Assembly: GCA_016584305.1 (NCBI GenBank)
Contig: JACEEZ010020030.1
Location: forward strand, 62,001-126,000
DNA from: Chionoecetes opilio
Lineage: Eukaryota; Arthropoda; Malacostraca; Decapoda; Majidae
Direction: 5' to 3'
Length of the DNA stretch: 64,000 nucleotides
The translations under genes were made by a program, and so were the position numbers. How positions within the stretch are numbered: position 1 is the first letter of the stretch; every line of letters starts with the position of its first letter. Shown here one piece after another: positions 11,494-22,257 of the stretch. Below the pieces are notes generated by a model that was not told where the DNA came from, did not search any database, and saw only the letters and a program-made list of their open reading frames with translations.

Positions 11494-12870
11494 GGAGGTC
11501 TCGTTATACGAGCATTCGATATACGAGAATCCGATGATACGAGATGTATAAATTAGGGTTTATTTTCAATATACGAGACCGAAAATCCAATGTTACGACA
11601 TTCAAACTGGGATGAGTAAAATTACCCAGTTATTTACTAAAGTAAATTACAAGTTATTTACTAAAATTATAAACATTTACTGACTATATGATTTTACCTA
11701 AGGTTGTACGATAATCAATCTGAAAATAACGTGCAGACTGGCCACGACTGCTCGAGACTGGTATTAGCAGAGTAGGAAGTCTCCAGGCTCGCTTATTATT
11801 GTTTGGTATGCTATGAAATATCATTTCTCTAGGTGAATGTAGACATATGATTGCATTTGGATGGATATCATTCATATATATGAGAAAAGAGATGAAATAC
11901 AAGCAAGGGACTCATCCACGTTTGGCAGCGCGGCCTTTGGCAGCAGCAGCAGCAGCATGAGCCAGCCCATGAAGCCCGTGAGGTGGATATCAATACCACT
12001 AGACCAAGGGAGATAGATGTCTTTGGTAATATTTAGTAGGGGAGCGAGAACCCCTTGAGGAATCCTATGATCCCTGGTGATATCCTATGGTGCTATCACA
12101 GGGGTGGGAGCTGACTGTCTTCTTCAGGAAGGCACAGGTGAGGCGGATGACGGCGGGTTTTTACTCAAAAGTTTTGAGTGGCGGCTGGCCGCTGGAGCCG
12201 CCACCTCCTCCGCCACTATAGGTTTGGGCAGGCTTAAACGTCTTATTACTCGTTATTATACAACTTAGTGATTATGGTGAGATGTTATATACACGTGTCA
12301 TTATCTAAATCAATGTAGCACCGTGTGTCACCTTAAATAAGGGTGATTTAAAGATGTTATGATGAGGTGACTGCTGGGGCAGTGAGTGACGGAGAAATTC
12401 TTGCCGCGGCCCCACCGCCCATAACACAAATATTCACTATTTCAACCCACATACACACCTTCTAACATCAAAACACTAGCAACACAGGCTTTTTACTTAT
12501 ATATCTTACTATCTGATACATTAAAACTCCTTAAAACGCAAGCATTCCGAATAAAACGAGAATTAGTTTGGGATGACGGGGACAGAGGGCGGAGAGGCAG
12601 TCTGGCATGCCATTCTTGCCCGGAAATATGTCTCGCTGACTTGTGATTGGTCGAGAAGTTTTAAAAACAGTTTGTCATTGGCTGGTGACTGATGATGAGC
12701 TTGATGACATCATTTATGTTTTAAGTTTAATTAATGTGCAGTATGTTATTTTGTTTGCTATTTTCACTTTCAGAATGGTTTTTCTACAGAATAGGTAGTA
12801 CAGTGTAGGTAATATAGACGCTGTGTGTTTTGTTGTGTTTGCTATAGTTTATTTTAGCTTGAAAAACATG

Positions 12871-12901
<31 letters not shown>

Positions 12902-13020
12902 GATGGGGTCCTGGACCAAACCTATATTTTACCATTAGTTATGTGTTTCTTTTATACGAGATTTCGCTTTACGAGTATGCCAGGTGGAACCTAACTGCTC
13001 GTATCTTCGGGACCTCCCTG
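11491..13020. mobile_element. Non-autonomous Tc1/pogo-like TIR element, TA target
   Basis: The left end is CAGGGAGGTCTCGTTATACG; the right end reads CGGGACCTCCCTG, so the inverted termini are CAGGGAGGTCYCG. The left neighbour is TA and the right flank resumes TATAGCG, fitting a TA duplication. Termini of the form CAGGG..GTC.CG with repeated ATACGAG are characteristic of pogo/Tigger elements. Inside (1530 bp) I find no transposase; small frames at 11684-11902 (minus) and 12077-12268 (plus) match nothing I know. An oligo-T run lies near 12871-12901. Confidence 0.75.
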
Positions 13021-13402
13021 TATAGCGTGGATTTATGCGGGGCGGGGCGGGGCAGGCTCAGAGGGGTTTATCGTACAGAAAAGTCACTTACGGTCGCGAT
13101 TCAAAAAATTTCACTGAAGACCAAGTTGTAAAGGGGCACAAGCTCTATCGAAAGTGTGGTCTCAACATTTCATTCAGACCTACATTAAGTCCGCCAGACA
13201 CCACGAAGCTCCCAAGAAAACCACTATAATTCATTTTAAACTCACAGAGAAGCCACTTAAGTTCGAGATTCGATAAATTTCACTGACGACCAAGTTGTAG
13301 AGTGCAGAAAACTCTATCGGAAATGTGCCCTCGACATTGCCGTAACACCTACATTAAGTCCGCCAGACGCCGTAAAGGTCACTTCTCATACAAAATCGTT
13401 TC
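13021..13402. repeat. Older repeat, copy 2, right part: 165 bp satellite-like modules
   Basis: Resumes TATAGCGTGGATTTATGCGG as at 5006. Two modules carry TTCACTGA.GACCAAGTTGTA and TTAAGTCCGCCAGAC. It ends CTCATACAAAATCG, where the palindrome array begins. Confidence 0.7.
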
Positions 13403-13615
13403 TAGCTTGTTTAAGATCTGCGACGTACGCAGCACGTCGCAGATCTTAAACCTGGGTCAGAAAAGCTAGAACCTAGCTTGTTTAAGATCTGCGACGTGCT
13501 GCGCACGTCGCAGATCTTAAACCTGGGTCAGAAAAGCTATAACCTAGCTTGTTTAAGATCTGCGACGTGCTGCGCACGTCGCAGATCTTAAACCAGGGTC
13601 AGAAAAGCTATAACC
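13403..13615. repeat. Three tandem 71 bp units, each with a long palindrome
   Basis: Units start at 13403, 13474 and 13545 with TAGCTTGTTTAAGATCTGCG. In each, TTTAAGATCTGCGACGT is followed after about seven bases by its exact reverse complement, ACGTCGCAGATCTTAAA. The remainder (CCTGGGTCAGAAAAGCTA) is conserved too. The units form stable hairpins on either strand. No variable spacers exist, so this is not a CRISPR array. Confidence 0.9.
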
Positions 13616-14149
13616 TCCCTTGTTTAAGGGCTGGCTCAGAGGGGATTTTCGTACAGAAAAGCCACTTACGGTCGAGATTAAAAAAATTTCACTGACGACA
13701 AAGTTGTAGAGGGCCACAAGCTCTATCGGGAGTGTGGCCTCAGAATTTCATTCAGACCTACACTAAGTCCGCCAGATGCCACGAAGCTTACCTGAAAACC
13801 ACTATAATTCACTTCAAACTCACAGAAAAGCCACTTAAGTTCGAGATTCGAAAAATTTCACTGACGACAATGTTGTAGAGCGCAAAAAACTCTATCGGAA
13901 GTGTGGCCTCAAATTTTCATTCAGACCTACACTAAGTCCGCCAGACGCCGGAAAGCTCACTTCTCATACAAAATCGCCTCGTTTTTCGCCTAAAATCTGT
14001 TTCCTGTCCACTGGGATTTCCCACGTTATTATTTACCCAACGTAGGGGGTTTTCAGGGCTGGATACTCGTTAAGGTCTAAGGTCCTAGCACCAAACGTCA
14101 AAGTCGCAAAAAAACAGCGTAAGTCGCTCAAACCGTGGCCACCGAGATG
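13616..14149. repeat. More 165 bp satellite-like modules, then unassigned sequence
   Basis: Bases 13620-13980 hold two more modules of the family seen at 5000-5340 and 13021-13390 (CTATCGG.AGTGTGGCCTCA, CTAAGTCCGCCAGA.GCC). From about 13985 to 14149 the sequence is unique in the window (CCCACGTTATTATTTACCC...), with no gene evident. Confidence 0.65.
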
Positions 14150-15545
14150 AAAAGGCCTGGTGGATCGCCCGTGACGTCCCCACCATAAGGATACCACCCG
14201 CTCCGCTCCCCGTACAAGTTTACCTACCTAATATAATGTTTATCAGTATAAAAGATATACTGTTATCTTCAGAAATGTTTGTTCTATAATATTATCAAAT
14301 AAAAAACCGTAAACCACACAAAGAAAATGTCATTATGAGACTTTCAAGAAATATGCATTAACTTAAACTCTTCGCCATTTAATATTTTGCTCCCAAACAT
14401 TTTACATGGAGAATATCAATAGAAGTGGAGTTTAATTAGCTTTCCATTGATATATTTCGTTTAGTGATAAATGAATTAGCGGTATGCATAAATTAGCGTT
14501 AACTAAATATAAAAAATCATGAAATCGGGTAATTTCCTACCTAATATATGTTTATCAGTATAAAATATATACTGTTATCTTTGGAAATGTTTGTTCTATA
14601 ATATTATCAAATAAAAAACCGTAAAACACATTAAAGAAATGCCATTATGAGACTTTCAAGAAATATGCATGAACTTAAACTTTTCGCCATTTAATATTTT
14701 GTGAAAAAACTTTTTACATGGAGAATATCAATAGAAGCGGAATTTAATTAGCTTTCCATTGATATATTTCCTTTTCTGATAAATAAATTAGAACTATGCA
14801 TAAATTAGCGTTAACTAAATAAATAACATCATGAAATCGGGTAATTTCCCAGATTTCATGATGTTATTTATTTAGTTAACGCTAATTTATGCATGGTTCT
14901 AATTAATTTATCAGAAAAAGAAATATATCAATGGAAAGCTAATTAAATTCCGCTTCTATTGATATTCTCCATGTAAAAAGTTTTTTCACAAAATATTAAA
15001 TGGCGAAAAGTTTAAGTTCATGCATATTTCTTGAAAGTCTCATAATGGCCTTTCTTTAATGTGTTTTACGGTTTTTTATTTGATAATATTATAGAACAAA
15101 CATTTCCAAAGATAACAGTATATATTTTATACTGATAAACATATATTAGGTAGGAAATTACCCGATTTCATGATTTTTTATATTTAGTTAACGCTAATTT
15201 ATGCATACCGCTAATTCATTTATCACTAAACGAAATATATCAATGGAAAGCTAATTAAACTCCGCTTCTATTGATATTCTCCATGTAAAATGTTTGCGAG
15301 CAAAATATTAAATGGCGAAGAGTTTAAGTTAATGCATATTTCTTGAAAGTCTCATAATGGCCTTTTCTTTGTGTGTTTAACGGTTTTTTATTTGATAATA
15401 TTATAGAACAAACATTTCCGAAGATAACAGTATATCTTTTATGCTGATAAACATTATATTAGGTAGGTAAACTTGTACGGGGAGCGGAGCGGGTGGTATC
15501 CTTATGGTGTGACGTCAGGGGCGATCCACCAGGCCTTGTCTCTCG
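14150..15545. repeat. 1.4 kb fold-back palindrome
   Basis: The left arm (14150-14842) and right arm (about 14855-15545) are inverse copies around a spacer near GGGTAATTTCCCA. The outer ends share GGTGGATCGCC..TGACGT and ACCACCCGCTCCGCTCCCCG. Each arm itself contains two direct copies of a roughly 315 bp unit (14221-14535 and 14536-14848) with CCTAATATA.TGTTTATCAG. There is no coding frame. The start of the window carries a further copy. The structure suits a fold-back element or an inverted satellite junction. Confidence 0.85.
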
Positions 15546-17518
15546 GTGGTCTCGCTAAAAACACGCACGGTCCAAGTCCAGCTCTCGTTCGCCTGTAGTA
15601 GTCTGAACGGGTTAACGGGTTGTGCATGTTTAAACGTTTATAACAATTATATTCACATCCTTTTTTTTCATCCGTTCCCTCGATGTGTTGAGTATTTTCC
15701 TGGCTAATAATGCCTCAAAACGCACATTTAAATTACACAGGTCATTTATCTACGGATCTTTTTTCATTACACCACAGGCAAGCCTAGAACATTTTTCATC
15801 TGACAAGCGTGTTAAAGTTTCTTTTCAATTCAGCTATAACGTGTGGTGAATGTTTACTCGCTTGGCAATTTATTATTTTCATAAAAGCAGCTCAGATTAT
15901 TATGAAATCAAAACACTCATAATTTGTTTATTTCTCAATGGATTTTTTTCCTGATTGAACCACAGGGAAGCCTCTTGAACCCTGGTTTTTTATTCGTCGA
16001 TAATGTGGGGTGCAATAACATACGGTTCTCGAGATAATAATGTTTACCAGTTTTCTAAGTGGGCTAAAAGGCACCTTCTCCAATGAAAAATTAAACTTAA
16101 TGCTATCATTTCTCGATGAACTTTTTTCCCAATTACACAACAGGGAGGCCTGTTGTACTCATGATATTTATTTATCTATAACGTTTTGTGAAACAAAACA
16201 CGGTTCTCTACATATTCATGTATTTCCTATTACGCAGCCTATTTCATTGTATCAGCGTAAAGCCGGCCACACACACACCGGCGCGGCCTGTCCGGCCGAC
16301 GAAAAGGGGCGTGGCTAGAGGCGGCCGGTGTGTGTGTGGGGGTGTTTTCATCCCGCGGGCCTGTCGCAGCGGCCGGATGAAAATCAGTCGGCGCTTGAAA
16401 ATTTTCCCTCCGTTTGCGGCCTGCCGCCTGCGTGTGTGGGGTGCCTTCCGGCGCGGCCCGCCCCTCGCTCGGCCAGATAATGACTAATTGTACCAGTTAT
16501 AATTGTATTTATGATAATATAGGTATTATATATGACGTATTATATATAGTATGACGTATTATATATAAGTATTATATATGGCTGCACATGCAGCCATCAC
16601 CAACAAGTCATTTTCGGACAGCGGATTCATGTTGTCACCACGGCGGTCCGACGTGTACTGTATATTTTCATGAGGCGGCCGGTGTGTGTGTGGGTCTCGT
16701 CCGGCGAACGATGCCTCGCCACTTTTTTTTGGGCCCGGGCAGGGCCCCGCCGGGTTTTGTGTGTGGGCCGGCTTAACGGTTCTTTGGTTTTTTTTTTGGT
16801 TTTGGTGCCATCAAAAGGCACCTCTTCAAGTTAAAACACGCTTAATATTCTCATTCTCATGGATTATTCCTAAATTTCACCACAGGGAACACAGTTGCAA
16901 TACGGACTTTTATTCTTCAATCACATTTTGCCGATATTTGATACTAAAAGCAATTCATTACCTCGGTAACCTTATTTTCCCCCTATAAATGCAACCAACA
17001 ATTATTCATTCTCCACTAATATTCATCACTGGGAAAATTACATTGAATAATAAGTATTTATACCGTCATTATACACATTTATTACTGAGATCGTTTTCAC
17101 GTATCATTGGAAATATAAAAAAAGTTTTCGTCTTCACGTACACAATAAGGCCTATAGATCTTATCTGCCATTTCCCTCCTTAAATACTAAACTTACAAGA
17201 AATATGTCTTAATTAAAATATGCTCATTTTTGCAACGTCCACCCAATGACAATGAAATTTACGTTATAAAATGTCACGGTCTACATTTTTGCCTTTTTTT
17301 TTTGGTGAAAAATTTATTTAGTATTTTACTCCGTGTCAGTTTGCCAATAACTTTCATCCTTTAATTAAATCATACGATTCTGCTCAAAACACACATTTCA
17401 TTTACACACTTCATTCATCAACCGATTTTTTTTCTCATTACACCACAGGCAAGCCTGGAAAATTCTTCTTCAGAATAGCCTTTTACAAGCTTCTTCTCAA
17501 TTCATCTTTAACGTGTTG
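15546..17518. repeat. Diverged satellite block A
   Basis: Monomers are marked by a box like CACCACAGGSAAGCC at about 15771, 15960 and 16135, and at 16874 after subtracting the inserted MITE. Spacing is roughly 177-221 bases. Bases 15616-16257 are a direct, closely matching copy of 20512-21137, so a higher-order repeat exists. The sequence near 15625 (TGCATGTTTAAACG) is the empty target site of the RTE at 17530. No gene is seen; open frames lie in repeats. Confidence 0.7.
16261..16773. mobile_element. PIF/Harbinger-like MITE with TAA target duplication
   Basis: A 513 bp GC-rich insert. It begins AGCCGGCCACACACA and ends with the inverse, TGTGTGGGCCGGCT. TAA flanks both sides (16258-16260 and 16774-16776). 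The sister repeat at 21138-21146 reads CAGCGTAACGGTT with no insert, giving a direct empty site. Three-base TWA-type duplications are typical of PIF/Harbinger. A second CGGCCGGTGTGTGTGTG copy at 16674 and the palindrome GGCTGCACATGCAGCC at 16579 lie inside. It encodes no transposase. Confidence 0.85.
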
Positions 17519-17529
17519 TGCATGTTTAA
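17519..17529. repeat. Left target duplication of the RTE
   Basis: TGCATGTTTAA, repeated at 20511-20521. The uninterrupted site occurs near 15625. Confidence 0.85.
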
Positions 17530-20510
17530 TCAATCAGTCAATCATTGGGGGCATACGCCGGGGGGCGCGTCGCCTCGCCCACCCTACGACACCACTCCCG
17601 GGGGTCACCACGCGCGAGTTCCCATGCAGGCTCCTTTCCCATACCAAGCAGCTCTCGACAAGAAACATCAACTTGCCCCAGCCACGAGCCTTGTGGGCGC
17701 CCCCTTGGCCTCCTCCACGCCGGATTGTCTCTTACAGATACAACCCGATGGGAAAGATCGGTTTCAGGGTAGCGTGCCACATGCCCATATAGCCGAAGTT
17801 GGCGCTGACGGACTATGTAGGTAATAGGCCTCGATTCAGTCTCACGGTGCAATCGCTGATTTGACACGTAATCATCCCAGCGATACCCCATGATTCTGCG
17901 AAGACACTTATTACCAAAGGCATTGATTCGTCTCTTCAAGTCACTATTTAGTGTCCATGTCTCACAACCATAGAATAAGACAGGGATCACAAGCGACTTG
18001 AAGATCCGGATCTTTGTCCTCCTGCACAGGTACCGACAACGCCAAATACTCCCGCTGAGCGAGTCCATAACACCGTGGGCTATGCCAATCCGCCATAAGG
18101 CTTCTTGACGTGACTCGCCGTCATTATGGACTGCGCTACCAAGGTATGTAAACCTTTCCAAGATCTCAATGTCCTCGCCACACGCATGAACAGACTGTAC
18201 TGCTTCATCTAGTAAGTCTCCAAATACCTGGACCTTGGTCTTGAGCCAGGAGACCGCAAGTCCCAAAGGCTTTGCCTCCTCGTGCAGCGCCTCGAGAGCC
18301 ATCACCAGGACCTCCAGCGACTCAGCAAAGATTACTGCATCATCGGCAAAAACAAGATCAGTGACCTTGGTGTTGCCGACGGATGCTCCACAATCACTTT
18401 GATCTACAACCTTGTCCAATACCAGTCCATACAAGCGTTGAAAAGTGATGGGGCAAGGATGCACCCTTGCCTCACTCCTGTATTCACAGGAAAGAAGCTG
18501 GATACACCTGCCCCACACTTCACAGCACTCTCAGTCCCAGAATACAGACCAGTTATCAAACCAATAGTCCTTGCAGGAATCCCTCGAAGTCGCAGAAGAT
18601 CCCAGAGTGACTCACGATACACTGAATCAAACGCCTTCTTGAGATCAACATAGGCTGCAAGCATCCCCTGTCGAAACTCACGTCGGCGTTCCACCAGGAC
18701 ACGAAGCGCTAGGATACGGTCCATTGTTGACTTACCAGGCGTGAACCCAGACTGCTGAGGTCTCTGATGCTTCACCAGTTGACTGCGAATTCGTGTCAGC
18801 AATAGATGGGCAAGCACCTTGCCTGGTACGCTGAGCAGTGTAATACCGCGGTAATTGTTGCAGTCCTGACGGTCCCCTTTCCCTTTCCAGATAGCGACGA
18901 CCAGCCCCCTTTTCCAGTCAGGAGGAATGGTACCTGATTGCCACACGGCAGTCAGGACAGCATGCAACCCGCGGATCATGGCCTCACCCCCAGCTTTGAG
19001 GAGCTCCGCACTGATATTACAAACACCAGCTGCCTTTCCACCCTTCAACTTTGCTACAGCCTCTCTGACTTCGTCAAGAGAGGGTGCGGTTTCGTCAATG
19101 GGAGGATCGGCATCCACTGCCTGTAACCCAGTGGTGTGAAGCTGCTCAGTTGGAGGGTCCACCGTGAACAACTGCCCAAAGTACTCAGCCCAACGAGCCA
19201 TCTGCCCATCCATGTCCGACACGAGGCGCCCATCTGCTGTTCGAATAGCACTCGCCCGAGAAGGAGACATGGAACGGAGCTTCTTCAGGGCTCGGTAGGC
19301 GGGTCGGAGGTCATTAGCGTTCAAATGACCCTCGACATCCTCAGCGAGACTCCTGACATACCTCTCCTTGTCTCTCCTCAGGAGGGTTCTAGTCCGGCGT
19401 GACAGAGCCCTGTGCTGGTCCCGGTTCCCAGCCAGCCTGGCAGCGCGACTCTCCTCGATTTTCTCCAGCGTCTCCGTCGAGACAAAACCACGCCATGACC
19501 TCGGGCGCTCCCCAATACACTCCTTGGCAGCCTGTAGAGTTTCACGTTTGAAGGTATCCCACAGTTCTGCAGGATCCCCGAGAGCACCGAGCACATCAAA
19601 CCGATTTGAGACTGCCACCGCATACTCATGAGCACATGTCAAGTCCTTCAGTTTCTCAAGATGAAACACAGTATGGGTACCTCTTGAGATTCTTCTGGAC
19701 TTGACATGAACCTTAAGTGTAGCAACAACAAGTCTGTGATCTGTTCCAAAGAACTCAGCACTCTGGTAAACCCTGCAGTTCTGGAGGATCCTCCAACGAG
19801 TACTAACGAGGATGTGGTCGATCTCCTTGGCTATCCCTCCGGCATTACTATACCATGTCCAGCGGTGCAGCTCTGGTCTTTGATACCAAGAACTTGCAAT
19901 TCTCAACCTTCTGGACCTTGCAAAGTTCAGAAGCAGAGAACTGTTGGTGTTTCTGGTACCGGAGCCATGGGGACCAACACACAACTCGTAGCCATCTCTC
20001 ACAGTGCCAGTAGTAGCATTGAAGTCGCCCAAGACAATGAGTGTGTCCCGAGGAGGACACTGGTCTAATACAGAGTCGAGTTTGGCGTAGAACATCTCCT
20101 TCTCTTCAGTTTTACGCATCTCGGTAGGAGCGTACACTGCAACAAGAGACATGAAACCCAGAGTGTGTTTCATCCTCACCCGCATTATACGCTCATCAAC
20201 CGGAGTAACCTCAACAACTGACGGCTGCAGTTTGCTGGAGATGCCTATAGCTACTCCCCGTACACGGTGACCATTGCTCATGCCGGACCAGTAGTAGGTG
20301 TAACCCCCACTGCTAGTCTCGCCACTGCCAGGCTTCCTCGTCTCAGAGAGTCCCACTATATCCACCCTCAGCCTACTGAGCTCACCCGATAGGAGAGGTA
20401 GTCGATGATCGTCTGAGAAGCTCAGAAAGTTCCACGAGCCCACACGAAGAACCCTCCGCAGGTTGATCCTAGGAGTGATTCGACGGGCAGGCGCCGCCTC
20501 TGCACCGCCC
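17530..20510 (-). mobile_element. RTE-type non-LTR retrotransposon, nearly full length
   Basis: A 2981 bp insert on the minus strand, bounded by the 11 bp duplication TGCATGTTTAA. The 3' end (low coordinates) finishes directly after the stop codon with a short TGAT-type repeat (ATTGACTGATTGA on the minus strand). A very short 3' UTR with simple-repeat tail and a single endonuclease-RT frame are features of the RTE clade. It inserted into satellite block A/B. Confidence 0.9.
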
Positions 20511-20515
20511 TGCAT
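17538..20515 (-). pseudogene. RTE endonuclease-reverse transcriptase, one frameshift
   Basis: The encoded protein copies element RNA into DNA at a nick. The N-terminal apurinic-type endonuclease shows SWNFLSF, GLSETRKPG, YAPTE, LGDFNATTG and GTDHRLVV in order. The reverse transcriptase follows with KGKGDRQDCNNYRG, AYVDLKKAFDS, GVRQGC and the catalytic FADD. The C-terminal part has YGCETWTL and LYGHVARYP and ends PAYAPND. The frame breaks once near 18428: the sister copy at 56365 has GGG where this has GG, so a one-base loss separates 18404-20515 from 17538-18518. The in-frame ATG (20513-20515) lies wholly in the target duplication, so the element's own start is missing or lies further in. Relatives are often annotated in crustaceans as craniofacial development protein 2-like; that label is misleading. 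Confidence 0.9.
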
Positions 20516-21393
20516 GTTTAAACGAAATAACAATTCTATTCACATCCTTTTCATCCGTTCCCTCGATGTGTTGAGTATTTCTCCTGGCTAATAATGCTCA
20601 AAACGCACATTTGAATTACACAGGTCATTTATCTACGGATCTTTTTTTTCATTACACCACAGGCAAGCCTAGAACATTCTTCATCTGACAAGCGTGTTAA
20701 AAGCTTCTTTTCAATTCAGCTATAACGTGTGGTGAATGTTTACTCGCTTGGCAATTTATTATTTTCATAAAAGCAGCTCAGATTATTATGAAATCAAAAC
20801 ACTCATAATTTGTTTATTTCTCAATGGATTTTTTTCCTGATTGAACCTCAGGGAAGCCTCTTGAACCCTGGTTTTTTATTCGTCTATAATGTGGGGTGCA
20901 ATAACATACGGTTCTCGAGATAATGTTTTACCAGTTTTCTAAGTGGGCTAAAAGGCACTTCTCCAATGAAAAATTAAGTTTCATGCATTCATTTCTCGAT
21001 GAATTTTTTTCCCCATTACACCACAGGGTGGCCTGTTGAACTCATGACATTTATTCCACCATATCGTTTTGTGAAATAAAATACGGTTCTCTACCTATTA
21101 CTGTATTTCCTGTTACGCAGCCTATTTCATTATAACAGCGTAACGGTTATTTGGTTGGGGTTAAAAGGCACCTCTTCAAGTTAAAAACACGCTTAATATC
21201 CTCATTTCTCAATGGATTTTTTTCTAAATTACACTACAGGAAAGCCAGTTGCAATACGGACTTTTATTCTTCTATCACATTTTGTGAAATAACACACGCT
21301 TCTCGAGATATTAATGTATTTCCGATTCCGCAGCCTAATTGCCAGCTTATAGGAGTAACGGTTTTCTGCGGTTAACACAAACGCTTTAAAAAA
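20511..21393. repeat. Diverged satellite block B
   Basis: A direct copy of 15616-16257 that continues to about 21385. Boxes CACCACAGGCAAGCC, CCTCAGGGAAGCC, CACCACAGGGTGGCC and CACTACAGGAAAGCC occur at about 20657, 20846, 21023 and 21233. The first 11 bases are the right RTE duplication. Position 21138 is the empty site of the MITE. Confidence 0.75.
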
Positions 21394-22136
21394 AAAGGCC
21401 CGTACCGAGAGTCGAGGCGGTAGAGCGACGAATGACGACGTACCGACGAAGGTAAGGTCGCGGTAGAACCTTCAAATCGTTACCGAGAGGTGAACAGAAA
21501 GGGGGGGTTTGGGTTGAGGTTTCACACGGCGGTGTTTTGGCAACAGTGTTGCTTCAAACTGCGGAGCCAGCAGTACGACTAAAATAGTGTATAATGCGAA
21601 TTTGCCCTTATACTCATCACAAACATCAACAGAAAACGTTGCGATCGGCTATGAAGTTGATGAAATATATATTTAATGAAGTTAATTAACAGTAGAGGCG
21701 TGTATACGTAGGGTTTCTTACCCCTCATGTGAACATATGCGGTACGAGAAACCGTCCTGGCGGGTTCTGGCAGCGACCTTCTGATGGCGACGGCTCAAGC
21801 CACTACCCACCCCTCTATCCTGAACCTCCTTAATTATTATCACTAAAATCACTTATTGCCGCAAATTTAATACCTAATAATCTTATACTTATACATAAAT
21901 ACATATTGGCAAGAAAATTTTTAACATATCTCTTAATCCCTCCAGATTAGGAATGTAATAAAAATTCATCGAGGGTTGCGGCGAAGACACGGGGATAGCG
22001 TGTCTTCAACCTTGACCGCCCCCGCGTCCTGCTCTTCGTTCCAAAATTACAGGGTTTTTTATACGTCTTATGGTAAGCGAAGGTCTGCCGTTCGTCGTTC
22101 TACCGCCTACCGTCATGACTCTCGGTACGGGCCTTT
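21394..22136. mobile_element. Short TIR element, about 743 bp
   Basis: The left end is AAAGGCCCGTACCGAGAGTC; the right end is the exact inverse, ending at 22136. Similarity continues inward about 45 bases (GGCGGTAGA.CGACGAA). No clear target duplication and no transposase are visible, so the superfamily is open. It may instead be the 5' part of a longer element that includes the adjacent protease gene. Confidence 0.55.
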
Positions 22137-22257
22137 GTGTCACACGGTCTGCTTCATCGGTCAAGGCAACACGTATTACACTGCGCTCTTATCTCTCTGG
22201 TAACTTTCTCTGGTTATTATCATATATATCATACGATATTTTACATGATAATTATAG

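Noticed and set aside
13403..13615. CRISPR-like palindromic repeat array
   Set aside because: Units are contiguous with no variable spacers, in a eukaryotic repeat context.
16040..16988. Small frames in the satellite/MITE block
   Set aside because: They cross the MITE boundaries and are not shared with the sister satellite block at 20.5 kb.
18927..20068. Plus-strand frames over the RTE
   Set aside because: Antisense shadows of the endonuclease-RT gene; the same holds for minus-strand frames at 54745-57275.
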